This document shows, one piece after another, positions 38,901-47,940 of a stretch of DNA of 64,000 bases (the stretch's first letter is position 1; each line of letters begins with the position of its first letter). The translations under genes were made by a program, and so were the position numbers. A model generated the notes under the pieces. The model saw only the letters and a list, made by a program, of their open reading frames with translations. It was not told the origin of the DNA and made no database searches. Source of the DNA: Paenibacillus pabuli NBRC 13638 (lineage in GTDB: Bacteria > Bacillota > Bacilli > Paenibacillales > Paenibacillaceae); contig NZ_BCNM01000009.1 of assembly GCF_001514495.1 (NCBI RefSeq), positions 1 through 64,000 of the forward strand, given 5' to 3'.

Positions 38901-38934
38901 AAAAGACCGCCGAATTTTTTCGGTGGTCTTTTTT
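38901..38934 (+). terminator. terminator of the opuA operon
   Basis: AAAGACCGCCGA pairs with CGGTGGTCTTT (one G-T) and is followed by a run of six T. Confidence 0.88.
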
Positions 38935-38980
38935 GTGTAACTTTTTTCTCGCCTCACTCTGGTGAAAATGAACTTTAATA

Positions 38981-39016
38981 AAAACAGCTTACAGATGAAG
39001 GTCTGCAAGCTGTTTT
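38981..39016 (-). terminator. terminator downstream of the sugar-binding lipoprotein gene
   Basis: Perfect AAAACAGCTT / AAGCTGTTTT arms with inner AGA/TCT, followed on the minus strand by TTTTTATT. It serves the 39213-40586 gene. The 200 bases between it and that gene's stop show nothing else recognisable. Confidence 0.7.
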
Positions 39017-39212
39017 CGATATCTATTGATAGAACTCCCTATACACAATGCGACTTAAAGCGATTTTGGTCATAGCTCTTTTCACAGCAAAACGAAGCGA
39101 CAGTCAGGATTGACCATCGCATACGTCCTACTCTTTATGACATTCCAAGTTAAGTCATCCATTTCAACTTTGCTATACCCAGCTTGAAGTTTGTCCTACT
39201 GCAAGCAATAAG

Positions 39213-40586
39213 TTACTTCTTCACCGTACTGTTATACTGCCCGATCTTGTCTGTAATTTGCTTCGCTGCTGCATCCAATACGTCTTGCGGCGTACCTTGT
39301 CCATTCAGGACCGTTTCGATCGCTCCTTCGACAATTTGACGGGCTTCGGGGAATACCCCCATAATGGCCCCGGATGTTGCTGTCGAATCCGCGGAAGCAT
39401 GCAATTGGTCGACTGCTGTCTGGAATTGCGGGTACTTCGCCATATTATCCTTTAATACTTGCTCATTGTAGGCTGCTGTCGTAATCGGGAAGTATCCTGT
39501 CGCAACACTCCAGTTGGCTTGTACCTCAGGTGTAGCCAGATACTTGATGAATTCCCAAGCGGCTTGCTGCTCTGCTTCGGATTTGTTGTTCATGATATAC
39601 AAGCTTGCGCCACCAACAACGACTCCGCCTTCTTTGGCATCTGCTGGACGCGGCAGGAAGCCTGTTCCCAGCTCAAACTTGCCACCAGCACCCTCTACAA
39701 TTTTACGCAATCCAGCGGTGGAATCCAGTGTCATGCCGATTTGCTGTGCGGTGAATGCAGCGGTCGTATCGTCTGTGCTACGTCCCAGATTGGAAACGGT
39801 TTTCTCGTCCATCATCTTTTTCCACCATGTCAATGTCTTCACGCCAGCTTCAGAGTTCAGCATGGATTCTGTCGCCGCACCGTTTCTGCCATTACCATTG
39901 TTTACATAATCTGCATTCTGGTTCGCAAAGAACTGTTCCATAAACCAGCCATAGATGGCCATGGATGCGCCTGGTTTGCCGTCTTTCGCCAGCGCTTTGG
40001 CTGCTTGCTCAAACTCTTCGTAGGTCTTTGGCGGGTTCTCCGGGTCCAAGCCTGCAGCTTTGAACATATCTTTGTTGTAATACAAAATCGGGTTCGATGT
40101 GTTGAACGGCATCGCATTCAATTTGCCGTCGATGGTGTAATAACGGATGATATTCGGCTCCAGCTGGGACAGGTCGAACTTGTCTTTGTCGATGAATTGC
40201 TGCACCGGCGTAATCATGCCCGAATCGATCATGAACTTGCTTCCGATCTCGTACACCTGGATAATGTTCGGACCACTGTCCGAGCCCATGGAAGCTTTGA
40301 GTTTGTTCAGGCTCTCATCATATTTCCCCTGATAGATGGCCTTCACCTGAATATCCGGGTGACTTGCATTGAAATCGGAAGCGAGTTGGTTAATGGCTTT
40401 CTCCCCTGCACCCGACATCGAATGCCACCATGTCAGTTGTACCGATTCAGCAGCTGCGGCATCTGCCTGCGCTCCGCCCGTTGTGCTTGTCGTTTCGGTT
40501 TTTCCGCCACAAGCGGCCAATACCAACATAAGTGCAGCCAACATCAATGCCAATGTGCCTCTTTTTTTCAAACGAAATCCGATCAT
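39213..40586 (-). CDS. sugar ABC importer substrate-binding lipoprotein (UgpB-like)
   Basis: A 457-residue family-1 solute-binding lipoprotein with lipobox LVLAAC (Cys26). The segments LTWWHSMSGAGEKAINQL and GKLNAMPFNTSNPILYYNK resemble UgpB, so glycerol-3-phosphate or an oligosaccharide is a possible ligand, though resemblance does not fix it. AAAGGAGA stands 7 bases before ATG 40586. Two permease genes lie upstream on the same strand, but 348 noncoding bases with a hairpin repeat intervene. Confidence 0.9.
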   Translation of the reverse strand: MIGFRLKKRGTLALMLAALMLVLAACGGKTETTSTTGGAQADAAAAESVQLTWWHSMSGAGEKAINQLASDFNASHPDIQVKAIYQGKYDESLNKLKASMGSDSGPNIIQVYEIGSKFMIDSGMITPVQQFIDKDKFDLSQLEPNIIRYYTIDGKLNAMPFNTSNPILYYNKDMFKAAGLDPENPPKTYEEFEQAAKALAKDGKPGASMAIYGWFMEQFFANQNADYVNNGNGRNGAATESMLNSEAGVKTLTWWKKMMDEKTVSNLGRSTDDTTAAFTAQQIGMTLDSTAGLRKIVEGAGGKFELGTGFLPRPADAKEGGVVVGGASLYIMNNKSEAEQQAAWEFIKYLATPEVQANWSVATGYFPITTAAYNEQVLKDNMAKYPQFQTAVDQLHASADSTATSGAIMGVFPEARQIVEGAIETVLNGQGTPQDVLDAAAKQITDKIGQYNSTVKK

Positions 40587-40934
40587 AATCGCTCTCCTTT
40601 TATATGGCTCACGTCACAATAAGTGCTTTACTTTCTGCATGGTGGCCGTTACGGATCCGAATCGTTCTTTCGATCGCTGTTATCCCCGGATTTTTTCACA
40701 TTCCCGTTTCATAAGGGAAAATCCGGGGATAAAGGCGCACGCTTCGCTTCTACAGAATCGATTTCGTCCCCTCCACTACTTTTGCAGTCTGTAAAAGACT
40801 TATTTCAAGCGTGAGCCTTGTTTATTTGCTCCTGGGTATCCAAAACCGTAAACCTTGTACGACGATACAGGTTTTAATTTAATAGTTCTAATTCTTCAGC
40901 ATCCATTCAAAAGCTTTAATCCTTAAAATCCAAA
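40587..40934. other. noncoding gap inside the sugar ABC operon
   Basis: 348 bases between the second permease gene and the binding-protein gene. The family A repeat lies at about 40660-40760. The remainder, including 40800-40900, shows no gene or obvious promoter. Confidence 0.5.
40660..40760 (-). repeat. dispersed hairpin repeat, family A, copy 2
   Basis: Core at 40673-40731. A perfect 14-bp stem (TATCCCCGGATTTT with its complement) surrounds an inner TTCCC/GGGAA stem. It matches copy 1 (11438-11495) in reverse orientation across the core and continues into GC-rich GCTTCGCTT flanks that both copies share in type. Confidence 0.75.
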
Positions 40935-41756
40935 CTACCCTTTCAGCGCTCCTGCAGCCATACCGCGTACCAGCTGTTTCAAACCGAACACCAGGAGCAG
41001 CAGCGATGGCAAAATAACAAGTGCCGTGCCGGCAAACACCAGATTCCATGCAGTGGATTCCTGGAACTCCAGCATCGAGATCCCGATCTGTACCGTCCTC
41101 ATCTCTGGAGTATTTGTAACGAGCAGCGGCCACAGATAGGAGTTGTACATGCTCAGGAACGAGTATATTGCCAGTGTTCCAAGTGCCGGACGGGACAAGG
41201 GCAGGACATGGGATACAAAATACCGGATGTGCCCACAGCCATCGATCTTCGCTGCTTCAAACAGTTCCTTAGGCAGCTGCATAAAGAATTGTCTCAGCAG
41301 GAATGTGCCGAACGCTGTTGCCAGGAACGGAATGGTCAGCCCCTGATACGTATCGAGCCAGCCCCAACTGCGAACCGTCAGATAGTTCGGGATCATGGTG
41401 ACTTCCCAAGGAATCATCATCGTTGCGACAAACATACTAAAGATGACGTTTTTGCCCTTAAACTCCATTTTCGCGAATGCATAAGCCGCCATGCTCGCTG
41501 TAACAAGCTGACCAAGCATCGTCAATCCTGCCACCAGGAACGTATTGCCGATAAACGAAACAATCGGAACGATATCGAATACTTCCGTGAAGTTGGACAG
41601 GTCTATGGATTGCGGGATGATATGAGGCGGATATGCACTGGCATCCTCTGGCGTCATGACCGCCATGAAAAAGGTGTACAGCACCGGATACAGTACGAGT
41701 GCCGCACAGATTGTAAGCAGCACATACAGCAATGTTTTGGTCCATGGTGTCCTCAT
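40935..41756 (-). CDS. sugar ABC importer permease (UgpE-like)
   Basis: A 273-residue inner-membrane permease with six hydrophobic segments. The cytoplasmic EAA loop is EAAKIDGCGHIRYFVSHVLP. ATG 41756 overlaps the stop of the upstream permease gene (ATGA), the usual coupling; the longer GTG start at 41783 is less likely. It forms a heterodimer with the UgpA-like protein. Confidence 0.92.
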   Translation of the reverse strand: MRTPWTKTLLYVLLTICAALVLYPVLYTFFMAVMTPEDASAYPPHIIPQSIDLSNFTEVFDIVPIVSFIGNTFLVAGLTMLGQLVTASMAAYAFAKMEFKGKNVIFSMFVATMMIPWEVTMIPNYLTVRSWGWLDTYQGLTIPFLATAFGTFLLRQFFMQLPKELFEAAKIDGCGHIRYFVSHVLPLSRPALGTLAIYSFLSMYNSYLWPLLVTNTPEMRTVQIGISMLEFQESTAWNLVFAGTALVILPSLLLLVFGLKQLVRGMAAGALKG

Positions 41757-42715
41757 TGGTAATGCACTTTCCTTTCCACCCATTTGAACTGAATCAGGGT
41801 CAGCAGCATAATGACTGCAAACAGGATAAGCGCTTGCGCACTGCCCGTCCCAAAGCGGAAATTAACAAAGGCCTCCTGATAGATGGAATATACGAATACA
41901 TTGGTACTGTCCATCGGGCCACCACGGGTTAGAATGTTGATCTGACCAAAAGATTGGAATGCACCAATGATCGATACAACGGTGACGAAGAACAGGGTTG
42001 GCGACAATAGTGGCAGCGAGATTTTGCGAAACGTAAGCAACGGACCTGCGCCGTCAATCTTCGCGCTCTCATAAATTTCATCCGGGATGCCCTGTAATCC
42101 GCTGGACAGAATAATGTAATTGAATCCGAGATTCATCCAAATCGTCATGATGGAGATCGATATTAAGGCCCAATCCGGACTGGTCAGCCAGGGAATCGGG
42201 TCGATTCCAACTTTTCCTAATAAATAATTCAGCATACCCAAAGTCGGGTGGAACAGGAACTTCCAGATGACTGCCGACGAACCGACCGACAACACCACGG
42301 GCAGAGAGAAAACAAATTGGAACACACGCATTCCCTTGAACCGGTTGTGTGTAAGTGCCGCCAGAATCAGGGCAACCAGCATGCCGGTTGGCACAGTAAA
42401 CAGGACAAACAGCAGCGTTACTTTCATGCCTTGCAGGAACAGTCCGGACTGGAATACCGCCTTGAAATTGTCCAATCCCACATAAGCTGCAATCTGGCCG
42501 GTAGGGTCCGTGGAATGCAGACTCAGGTACACCGACTTGAACATCGGATAAAACAGAAACACTGCAAATAAGAGCAGCGATGGTGCCAGGAAACCATAGG
42601 CCAACATATTCTCCCGCATTCGCTGCACACGCAGCGAAGCTGTCCGGCGCTGACTCATACCCCATACGCGCCGTCTGGCAGCGGGCAAGCCGATCCGGTT
42701 GTCAAGCTCACTCAT
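41753..42715 (-). CDS. sugar ABC importer permease (UgpA-like)
   Basis: A 320-residue permease with a basic, Arg-rich N-terminal tail of about 35 residues, then six membrane segments. The EAA loop is ESAKIDGAGPLLTFRKISLP. GGGGGAAG lies 9 bases before ATG 42715. First gene of the importer cluster. No ATPase gene adjoins it, so a shared MsmX-type ATPase must energise it. Confidence 0.92.
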   Translation of the reverse strand: MSELDNRIGLPAARRRVWGMSQRRTASLRVQRMRENMLAYGFLAPSLLLFAVFLFYPMFKSVYLSLHSTDPTGQIAAYVGLDNFKAVFQSGLFLQGMKVTLLFVLFTVPTGMLVALILAALTHNRFKGMRVFQFVFSLPVVLSVGSSAVIWKFLFHPTLGMLNYLLGKVGIDPIPWLTSPDWALISISIMTIWMNLGFNYIILSSGLQGIPDEIYESAKIDGAGPLLTFRKISLPLLSPTLFFVTVVSIIGAFQSFGQINILTRGGPMDSTNVFVYSIYQEAFVNFRFGTGSAQALILFAVIMLLTLIQFKWVERKVHYQ

Positions 42716-42811
42716 CGGATTTTCTTCCCCCTTGATCTACGCATTAAGTGCGTGAACTTCATCACCCACGTTATCTAGTGTAAAAGCCAACTGTCACAGC
42801 AGAGTCGATTC

Positions 42812-42833
42812 TGAATCAACGCAGCGTTAATCA
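42812..42833. promoter_or_regulatory. possible operator upstream of the sugar ABC operon
   Basis: A near-palindrome centred on TCAACGC-A-GCGTTAA, extended by TGA and TCA at the ends, 97 bases before the UgpA-like start. Its GCGTTAA half resembles LacI-family and cre half-sites. Assignment is tentative. Confidence 0.35.
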
Positions 42834-42897
42834 TGGATAGATGAGTTTACCAAACAAGGGATGTTAAATAGACTTCAAACCAGGGTCAGTGAACAGC

Positions 42898-42943
42898 AAA
42901 AAAACCGCAAGAACTCCCTTGATTCGGGAAGGTTCATGCGGCT
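42898..42943 (-). terminator. terminator of kimA
   Basis: CCGCA, GAAC and CCC arms pair across a TTGATTC loop. On the minus strand the stem is followed by a run of seven T. It lies 110 bases after the kimA stop and before the sugar ABC promoter. Confidence 0.78.
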
Positions 42944-43056
42944 TTATGTGTTAAGGGAAGATGAACGCGATTAGATATACTACACTCCATACATTTAACA
43001 GAAAACTGGATATTTAACGTTAACGCCAAATGTTCGGTTGAGCATTCCGAAGCCTT

Positions 43057-44880
43057 TTAGCGATTGAGATGATACGGCACAGTCGTGACAATCACGTCTT
43101 TGTAATTGATCAGATAAGCACGGATCATGAAGCTGGTCTGGTTATGCAGTACATTTTGCCACCAATGCTTGGTGATGAACTGCGGGATCAGAATCGTGAT
43201 ATGGTCCGTTTCAGACGTCTTCCACTCGACGGTATCAATGAACTTCTTGAGCGGTCCCATAATGCTGCGGTATCTCGACTTGATCACAACCAGACGGACG
43301 CCAGGGTTCCACTCCTCCCACTTCTGCTCCATCTTGCGAATGGCTTCATCATCAAACCCGATATACAGGGCAACTACATGATCGGACATCGTCTGCGCGT
43401 AACTGATCGTATTCATCACGACACGGGTAATACCAGCCACCGGAATGATAATCGTATTGCCCTTTGTCACCGGTTTCTCCAGCTTGATGTCAATCCGCAA
43501 TTCATCCGCGATGTTGCAGTAATGACGGTGAATGCGCATGAACACATAGACGACAAGTGGCAGGAAAATAAAGATAACCCATGTTTGCGTGAACTTGGTG
43601 AATATAAAAATCAATGTAATCGACAGTGTGGTCAGCATACCAATCGTATTGACGAGCAGCTTCACACCCCAGCCGGACGGTTTGACTTTGATCCAGCGAA
43701 TCATCATGCCCAACTGCGACAGGGTGAATGGAATGAACACACCCACAGCGTAGAGCGGAATCAGGCTTTCCGTATTTCCTTTAAACCCCACCACCAGCAA
43801 TGCGGACATGACACTAAGAAAAATAATACCGTTCGAGAAGCCCAGGCGGTCCCCTCTGACCATAAATGCATGCGGCATGTATTTGTCTTTCGCCATCATG
43901 AAGGATAGCAGCGGGAAAGCCGAATATGCCGTATTGGCTGCCAGGAACAGGATCAGTGCTGTTACGCCCTGAATAATAAAATACATCGTGCCCCTGCCAA
44001 ACGTAGCTTCGGCAATTTGGGAAATGACTGTGGCTTTGGGATCAGGCTTTACCCCGTAACCATAGGCAAGCAATGTAATTCCGATAAACATGGCTCCCAG
44101 AATACAGCCCATCAGCATCAAGGTTCCTGCTGCATTTTTCTCGGCAGGCTGCTTGAAGTTTGGAATGGCGTTGCTAACCGCTTCGACCCCTGTCAGAGCC
44201 GAGCATCCCGAGCTGAATGCCTTCAATAGCAGAAACATGCTCACATGAGACATGCTCGTTCCGAACTCAGGCGCTGCGGCTTCCATCCCACCCGCAAGAA
44301 ATTTGATTCCTCCGGATATAATCAGAATTGCAATCGAAAAGATAAATAAATATATGGGAATCGCCAGTACAGAGGCAGATTCCGTCACGCCCCGCAAGTT
44401 CATAATCGTCAGAAATACAATCATCACCAACGCAATCACTACGCTGTAATCGTGAAGCATGGGAAAAGCTGATGTAATCGCATCGGTTCCTGCGGACGAA
44501 CTTACCGCGACAGTTAGAATATAATCGACCAGCAAAGATCCTCCGGCAATCAGGCTCGGAGCCGTACCCAGATTATCCTTGGCTACGATATACGCGCCGC
44601 CCCCGGTTGGATAAGCAAATATCGTCTGTCGGTAGGAAAATATTAAAATGACGAGTAACCCCAACACGGCGATGGAGATTGGAACAGAGTACCATAAGGC
44701 GGCAAATCCGGCCGCAACGAGCACCAGTAATATCTGCTCCGTACCATAGGCAACGGACGACAGGGCATCGGAAGATAGAATCGCGAGCGCCTTCCATTTC
44801 CCCAATTTTTCTGCATCCAATTCAGCCGATTTCATAGGCTTGCCTATTAAGATTCTCTTCATTTTGCCAAGCATGATCAT
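43057..44880 (-). CDS. kimA: high-affinity potassium importer KimA
   Basis: A 607-residue APC-superfamily transporter. Close correspondence by eye with B. subtilis KimA (YdaO), including identical length and segments such as LSSDALSSVAYGTEQIL, GGSLLVDYILTVAVS, LLLKAFSSGCSALTGVEA and VRGDRLGFSNGIIFL. Twelve membrane segments precede a cytoplasmic C-terminal domain of about 150 residues. KimA is a proton-coupled K+ importer inhibited by c-di-AMP. GGAAGGAAG precedes ATG 44880. Unlike in B. subtilis, no ydaO riboswitch fits upstream. Confidence 0.92.
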   Translation of the reverse strand: MIMLGKMKRILIGKPMKSAELDAEKLGKWKALAILSSDALSSVAYGTEQILLVLVAAGFAALWYSVPISIAVLGLLVILIFSYRQTIFAYPTGGGAYIVAKDNLGTAPSLIAGGSLLVDYILTVAVSSSAGTDAITSAFPMLHDYSVVIALVMIVFLTIMNLRGVTESASVLAIPIYLFIFSIAILIISGGIKFLAGGMEAAAPEFGTSMSHVSMFLLLKAFSSGCSALTGVEAVSNAIPNFKQPAEKNAAGTLMLMGCILGAMFIGITLLAYGYGVKPDPKATVISQIAEATFGRGTMYFIIQGVTALILFLAANTAYSAFPLLSFMMAKDKYMPHAFMVRGDRLGFSNGIIFLSVMSALLVVGFKGNTESLIPLYAVGVFIPFTLSQLGMMIRWIKVKPSGWGVKLLVNTIGMLTTLSITLIFIFTKFTQTWVIFIFLPLVVYVFMRIHRHYCNIADELRIDIKLEKPVTKGNTIIIPVAGITRVVMNTISYAQTMSDHVVALYIGFDDEAIRKMEQKWEEWNPGVRLVVIKSRYRSIMGPLKKFIDTVEWKTSETDHITILIPQFITKHWWQNVLHNQTSFMIRAYLINYKDVIVTTVPYHLNR

Positions 44881-44915
44881 AACTTCCTTCCATCCCTCAT
44901 CTGTGAAGCATTGTT

Positions 44916-44944
44916 ATTATGCAAAATCGCGGAGCCAATGACAA
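44916..44944 (-). promoter_or_regulatory. kimA promoter
   Basis: TTGTCA (44939-44944) and CATAAT (44916-44921) on the minus strand, 17 bases apart. The start would be near 44909, leaving an untranslated leader of only about 30 bases. Confidence 0.55.
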
Positions 44945-45069
44945 TACGTCATTTCACCCGAAATTCGCCAGCGTGTGATAATGCATTCTACGATTCAATA
45001 ATCGATAACAAAGCCAATCTTGTTCAGCATTTTGAACTTTTTTGAACCAAAACGGCGTTTGTTTGCCGA

Positions 45070-45111
45070 AAAAAAGAAAATGGCCTTCGGTTTATGAAAC
45101 CAAAGACCATT
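45070..45111 (-). terminator. terminator of rhaD
   Basis: AATGG-CTT-GGTTT pairs with AAACC-AAG-CCATT around an ATG loop. On the minus strand it is followed by a T-rich TTTCTTTTTTT tract. 50 bases after the aldolase stop. Confidence 0.75.
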
Positions 45112-45163
45112 CATATTAGGCTGTGTTGGAGCTCTTTCTTTTATACGATCTGATCCGTCAAAC

Positions 45164-46012
45164 TTACATTCCCAAAATACCAGGACGCGGAGTAACACCG
45201 AACGCCTGAGCCAGGGTCGCCAGCTGCTCATCCGTAATTCGCTGCCGGACTTCGTGACCATGAATCAGCATATAAACCTGGGCTGCCTTCTCAATGGTCT
45301 CAATAAGACCAAACGCTTCATCAACCGTTGTCCCCGTTCCAAATATCCCATGCTGCGGCCAGATGACTGCGTGATATTCCTTCATTTTCTCCGCCGTTTC
45401 CCGTCCGATTTCATTCGATCCAGGCACCATCCATGGAATAATGCCCACACCGTCAGGAAATACAACCACACATTCCGTACACATCTGCCACAAGGTCTTT
45501 GTAAATTTCATCTCATCCAACTCATGGATAAACGTCATCGCCAGCACATGGGTCGCATGGTTATGCATCACAACCCGATGGTTCGGGTCGACTTTCAGAC
45601 GTTCGATATGGCTCATAAAATGAGTAGGTAATTCACTGGTTGGATTCGCCCCCGACTTAAAACCCCATAACACTTCCAACTCCTGACCATCACTCGATAC
45701 ACGCAGCAACCCCAGATTGCTCTCTGGATCAGCCAGTACATTTTTGAAATATTTGCCCGAAGCAGTCACGATCAAATATTTCCCTGCCAGTTCATGCACC
45801 GAAAATGCGGGTTTAATCCTGCGAATGACATGGTTGATATCGATGTATTTAGCAACTTCCTCTTCCTCCAGCACATAACTGATGTTGCCGCCGTTACGTT
45901 CATCCCATCCATTTTTCCACATATGTTGAGTAATCTCCGCCATCTCACGGACAAATGGGATATTAAAGTCCGCAGCCTGTGTTACTTCATTGGTAAGGGT
46001 CACGTTCATCAT
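45164..46012 (-). CDS. rhaD: rhamnulose-1-phosphate aldolase
   Basis: About 282 residues, class II (zinc) aldolase of the RhaD type, which splits L-rhamnulose-1-phosphate into dihydroxyacetone phosphate and lactaldehyde. Zinc ligands are expected in [10 protein letters not shown] and [10 protein letters not shown], and the catalytic glutamate in [10 protein letters not shown]. The N-terminal NGGNISY is the phosphate loop. Three ATGs in a row follow GAGGAGA; spacing favours the second or third (46012 or 46009). No kinase, isomerase or regulator of rhamnose use adjoins it, so the pathway is split over the genome. Confidence 0.88.
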   Translation of the reverse strand: MMNVTLTNEVTQAADFNIPFVREMAEITQHMWKNGWDERNGGNISYVLEEEEVAKYIDINHVIRRIKPAFSVHELAGKYLIVTASGKYFKNVLADPESNLGLLRVSSDGQELEVLWGFKSGANPTSELPTHFMSHIERLKVDPNHRVVMHNHATHVLAMTFIHELDEMKFTKTLWQMCTECVVVFPDGVGIIPWMVPGSNEIGRETAEKMKEYHAVIWPQHGIFGTGTTVDEAFGLIETIEKAAQVYMLIHGHEVRQRITDEQLATLAQAFGVTPRPGILGM

Positions 46013-46080
46013 CATTCTCTCCTCATGATAAAAAATAAAATGGCCGTCACGCACAGTAGTATGTTCCTTTTTTCACATTT

Positions 46081-46110
46081 ATTATACCTTTGTTTATCTT
46101 TATAAGTCAA
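46081..46110 (-). promoter_or_regulatory. rhaD promoter
   Basis: TTGACT (46105-46110) and perfect TATAAT (46081-46086), 18 bases apart on the minus strand, in strongly AT-rich DNA. Confidence 0.75.
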
Positions 46111-46162
46111 TAAAAATCAAATACATTTTCTTTATTTATTTTTGTTTTAGTTTGTTTTTCAC

Positions 46163-46194
46163 CGTATTAAATGTTTGTTCTGTGTCGTATTAAA
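46163..46194. promoter_or_regulatory. paired direct repeats upstream of the rhaD promoter
   Basis: CGTATTAAA occurs at 46163-46171 and 46186-46194, 23 bases apart (about two helical turns), each followed by a GTTTG/GTTG-like base run. It lies 50-80 bases upstream of the -35, a position typical of an AraC-type activator. Confidence 0.4.
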
Positions 46195-46203
46195 GGTTGA
46201 AAC

Positions 46204-46234
46204 AAAAAAATACCCCGCCGGCATCCGGTGGGGT
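46204..46234 (-). terminator. terminator of the acetyltransferase gene
   Basis: ACCCC-CCGG pairs with CCGG-GGGGT around CAT. On the minus strand it is followed by a run of seven T. The 200 bases up to the acetyltransferase stop hold nothing recognisable. Confidence 0.8.
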
Positions 46235-46434
46235 CAGTCACACATCTATCTAACACGAGAAGGGGTTTACAAGAATTATCTTACCTCTGCTACCTTAATA
46301 GAAGCTGAAAATGAAATAAAAAAACGATGAAAAGCAAGTTCTCAAAAAATGAAGATTACTGGGACGCCCCTCCCTTTAAGGTATATATTTGAAGCTATGC
46401 GTAGTTCTAAATGGCGAGCGAGCAAGCAACGTAT

Positions 46435-46956
46435 TTATCTCTTTTTCAGCAAATAGGACGGGTGCATCAGTCCTGTCGGTTCATAACGCTCGTCCCGTAC
46501 ATATTCGAAGCCCAGCTTGGACAGCATGTGACGTGACACTTCATTGTCCGGATGATGCCCGGCAAACAGCGCTTTGGCTTTCAATTCTCCAAACGCATAG
46601 TCAATTACCGCCCGTGCCGCCTCCATAGCGTAGCCTTTGCTCCAATGATCCCGGGTCAGATGAAATCCCAGTTCATATATCTCTTTTTCTGGAGAATATG
46701 GGCGCAAGCCACAGCAACCGACAAACACCTCCGAATCTTTATCAAAGAGGGGCCAATATTGCACGCCCGCTTCCTCTTGCCTTCTTATTTCCTGTGTCAG
46801 CCGGGCTTCCACTTCATCCTCACTCAGAAAACCCTTGCTGCTGATCCACTTTGTTACCTCATGATCTCCCCATAAGGCAAATGCCAGAGCACGATCCTCT
46901 TCCTTCCATGTGGAGAATACAAGCCGCTCGGTTTCAAGAAACGTTGTTCTGTTCAT
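46435..46956 (-). CDS. GNAT acetyltransferase, RimJ/RimL type
   Basis: A 173-residue Gcn5-related N-acetyltransferase. The acetyl-CoA site shows as HLTRDHWSKGYAMEAARA (variant of R/Q-x-x-G-x-G/A), followed by the typical HPDNEVSRHMLSKLGFEYV. The acceptor (ribosomal protein N-terminus, amino acid or antibiotic) is unknown. AGGAGG lies 11 bases before the ATG. Monocistronic. Confidence 0.9.
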   Translation of the reverse strand: MNRTTFLETERLVFSTWKEEDRALAFALWGDHEVTKWISSKGFLSEDEVEARLTQEIRRQEEAGVQYWPLFDKDSEVFVGCCGLRPYSPEKEIYELGFHLTRDHWSKGYAMEAARAVIDYAFGELKAKALFAGHHPDNEVSRHMLSKLGFEYVRDERYEPTGLMHPSYLLKKR

Positions 46957-47040
46957 TATCCAATAACCTCCTGTTTCCCAACATCAGTCTACTGTTACTT
47001 CTATCTATAATAAATTACTCGAATAGCTGCCTTTGTAAAC

Positions 47041-47058
47041 AAAAAAAGGGTTATACCC
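47041..47058 (-). terminator. weak terminator of the MORN-protein gene
   Basis: Short GGGT-ATA-ACCC stem followed on the minus strand by seven T. The stem has only four base pairs. Confidence 0.45.
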
Positions 47059-47080
47059 GCTACACCACTCAAAATTATCC

Positions 47081-47776
47081 CTATAACTGCTGAGCAAGCT
47101 TCTCGAATTGATTGATATGAGGCTTAATTTCTTTTTCTACACTCTTAACAAAAGAACTAAATTGCTTGGGATTATACTCATCCCCGACACCAACATCTTT
47201 GTATACTTTTCCTTTGTGATATGTAAATGAGAAGAAATAACCAGCTTTCAATCCATTTAATATATTTCCGGCATCACCCAGAATTTCAAGACTCATTTTC
47301 GAATCTTTATAAATAAAAGAATACGGAGGATCTGCTACTGTAATATGCCAAACATCATACCCGGTACTCCACTGATCTTTTGTAAAAGTTCCGGTTTGAA
47401 TTCGCGCTTCCTGCATTTCACCTGTCAGTGAAGTTTCGGTAATTTGCAGTTCCCCTTTCCCTTCCTTTTTGTCGTTCTTCCAGAACCCATCATACTTAAG
47501 CACTGTAATGCTGGCCTCACCACGCGTAACTACTTTATAAACACCCTGACCTGAACGCTTGCCTGCAACCCAGTTTCCTTTGTAGGTTTTGCTCTTTCCC
47601 CAGCTCATTGTTCCATATCCGTGCGGTTTTCCATTTTGGGTTTCTCCATAGTACGTCGATCCGTTACTGTACTCGAGGGTACTCATGACAGAAGCAGCCT
47701 GAATAGCATGCGGAGACAGGAATAAAGACAATCCCAAGCTTACCCCCAATACGTAGATGAATATCTTCTTCAACAT
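47081..47776 (-). CDS. secreted MORN-repeat protein
   Basis: A 231-residue exported protein with a signal peptide ending near IQA-A (residues 1-28). Three MORN motifs follow (YYGETQNGKPHGYGTMSW, YKGNWVAGKRSGQGVYKV, YDGFWKNDKKEGKGEL), then about 110 residues without recognised domain. MORN repeats bind lipid or other proteins in some systems, but bacterial roles are mostly unknown. GGAAG lies 5 bases before ATG 47776; the ORF's TTG one codon earlier is less likely. Confidence 0.82.
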   Translation of the reverse strand: MLKKIFIYVLGVSLGLSLFLSPHAIQAASVMSTLEYSNGSTYYGETQNGKPHGYGTMSWGKSKTYKGNWVAGKRSGQGVYKVVTRGEASITVLKYDGFWKNDKKEGKGELQITETSLTGEMQEARIQTGTFTKDQWSTGYDVWHITVADPPYSFIYKDSKMSLEILGDAGNILNGLKAGYFFSFTYHKGKVYKDVGVGDEYNPKQFSSFVKSVEKEIKPHINQFEKLAQQL

Positions 47777-47882
47777 CAAATCTTCCTTTCCCGCTGTACA
47801 AGAATATTATTCCTATAACAACTACTTAAATTTTAATGACCCTAGTATAATATCACCTCCATCCCAGATACATCCATAAAAT

Positions 47883-47918
47883 AAAAAAAACCTCCGCCGA
47901 CATCTTGTCCAGCAAAGG
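47883..47918 (-). terminator. terminator of the small beta-rich protein gene
   Basis: CCTTTGCTG-GAC pairs with GTCGGCGGAGG through G-C and G-T pairs. On the minus strand it is followed by a run of eight T. Confidence 0.7.
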
Positions 47919-47940
47919 CTGACAAAGCAAACTACATGAA

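Noticed and set aside
39459..40622. 387-residue frame opposite the sugar-binding lipoprotein
   Set aside because: Shadow of a clearly coding strand, with Cys/His-rich composition typical of antisense frames.
44881..45163. c-di-AMP riboswitch before kimA
   Set aside because: Expected from B. subtilis, but the conserved GGGGAACC-type core is absent and the promoter lies too close to the gene.
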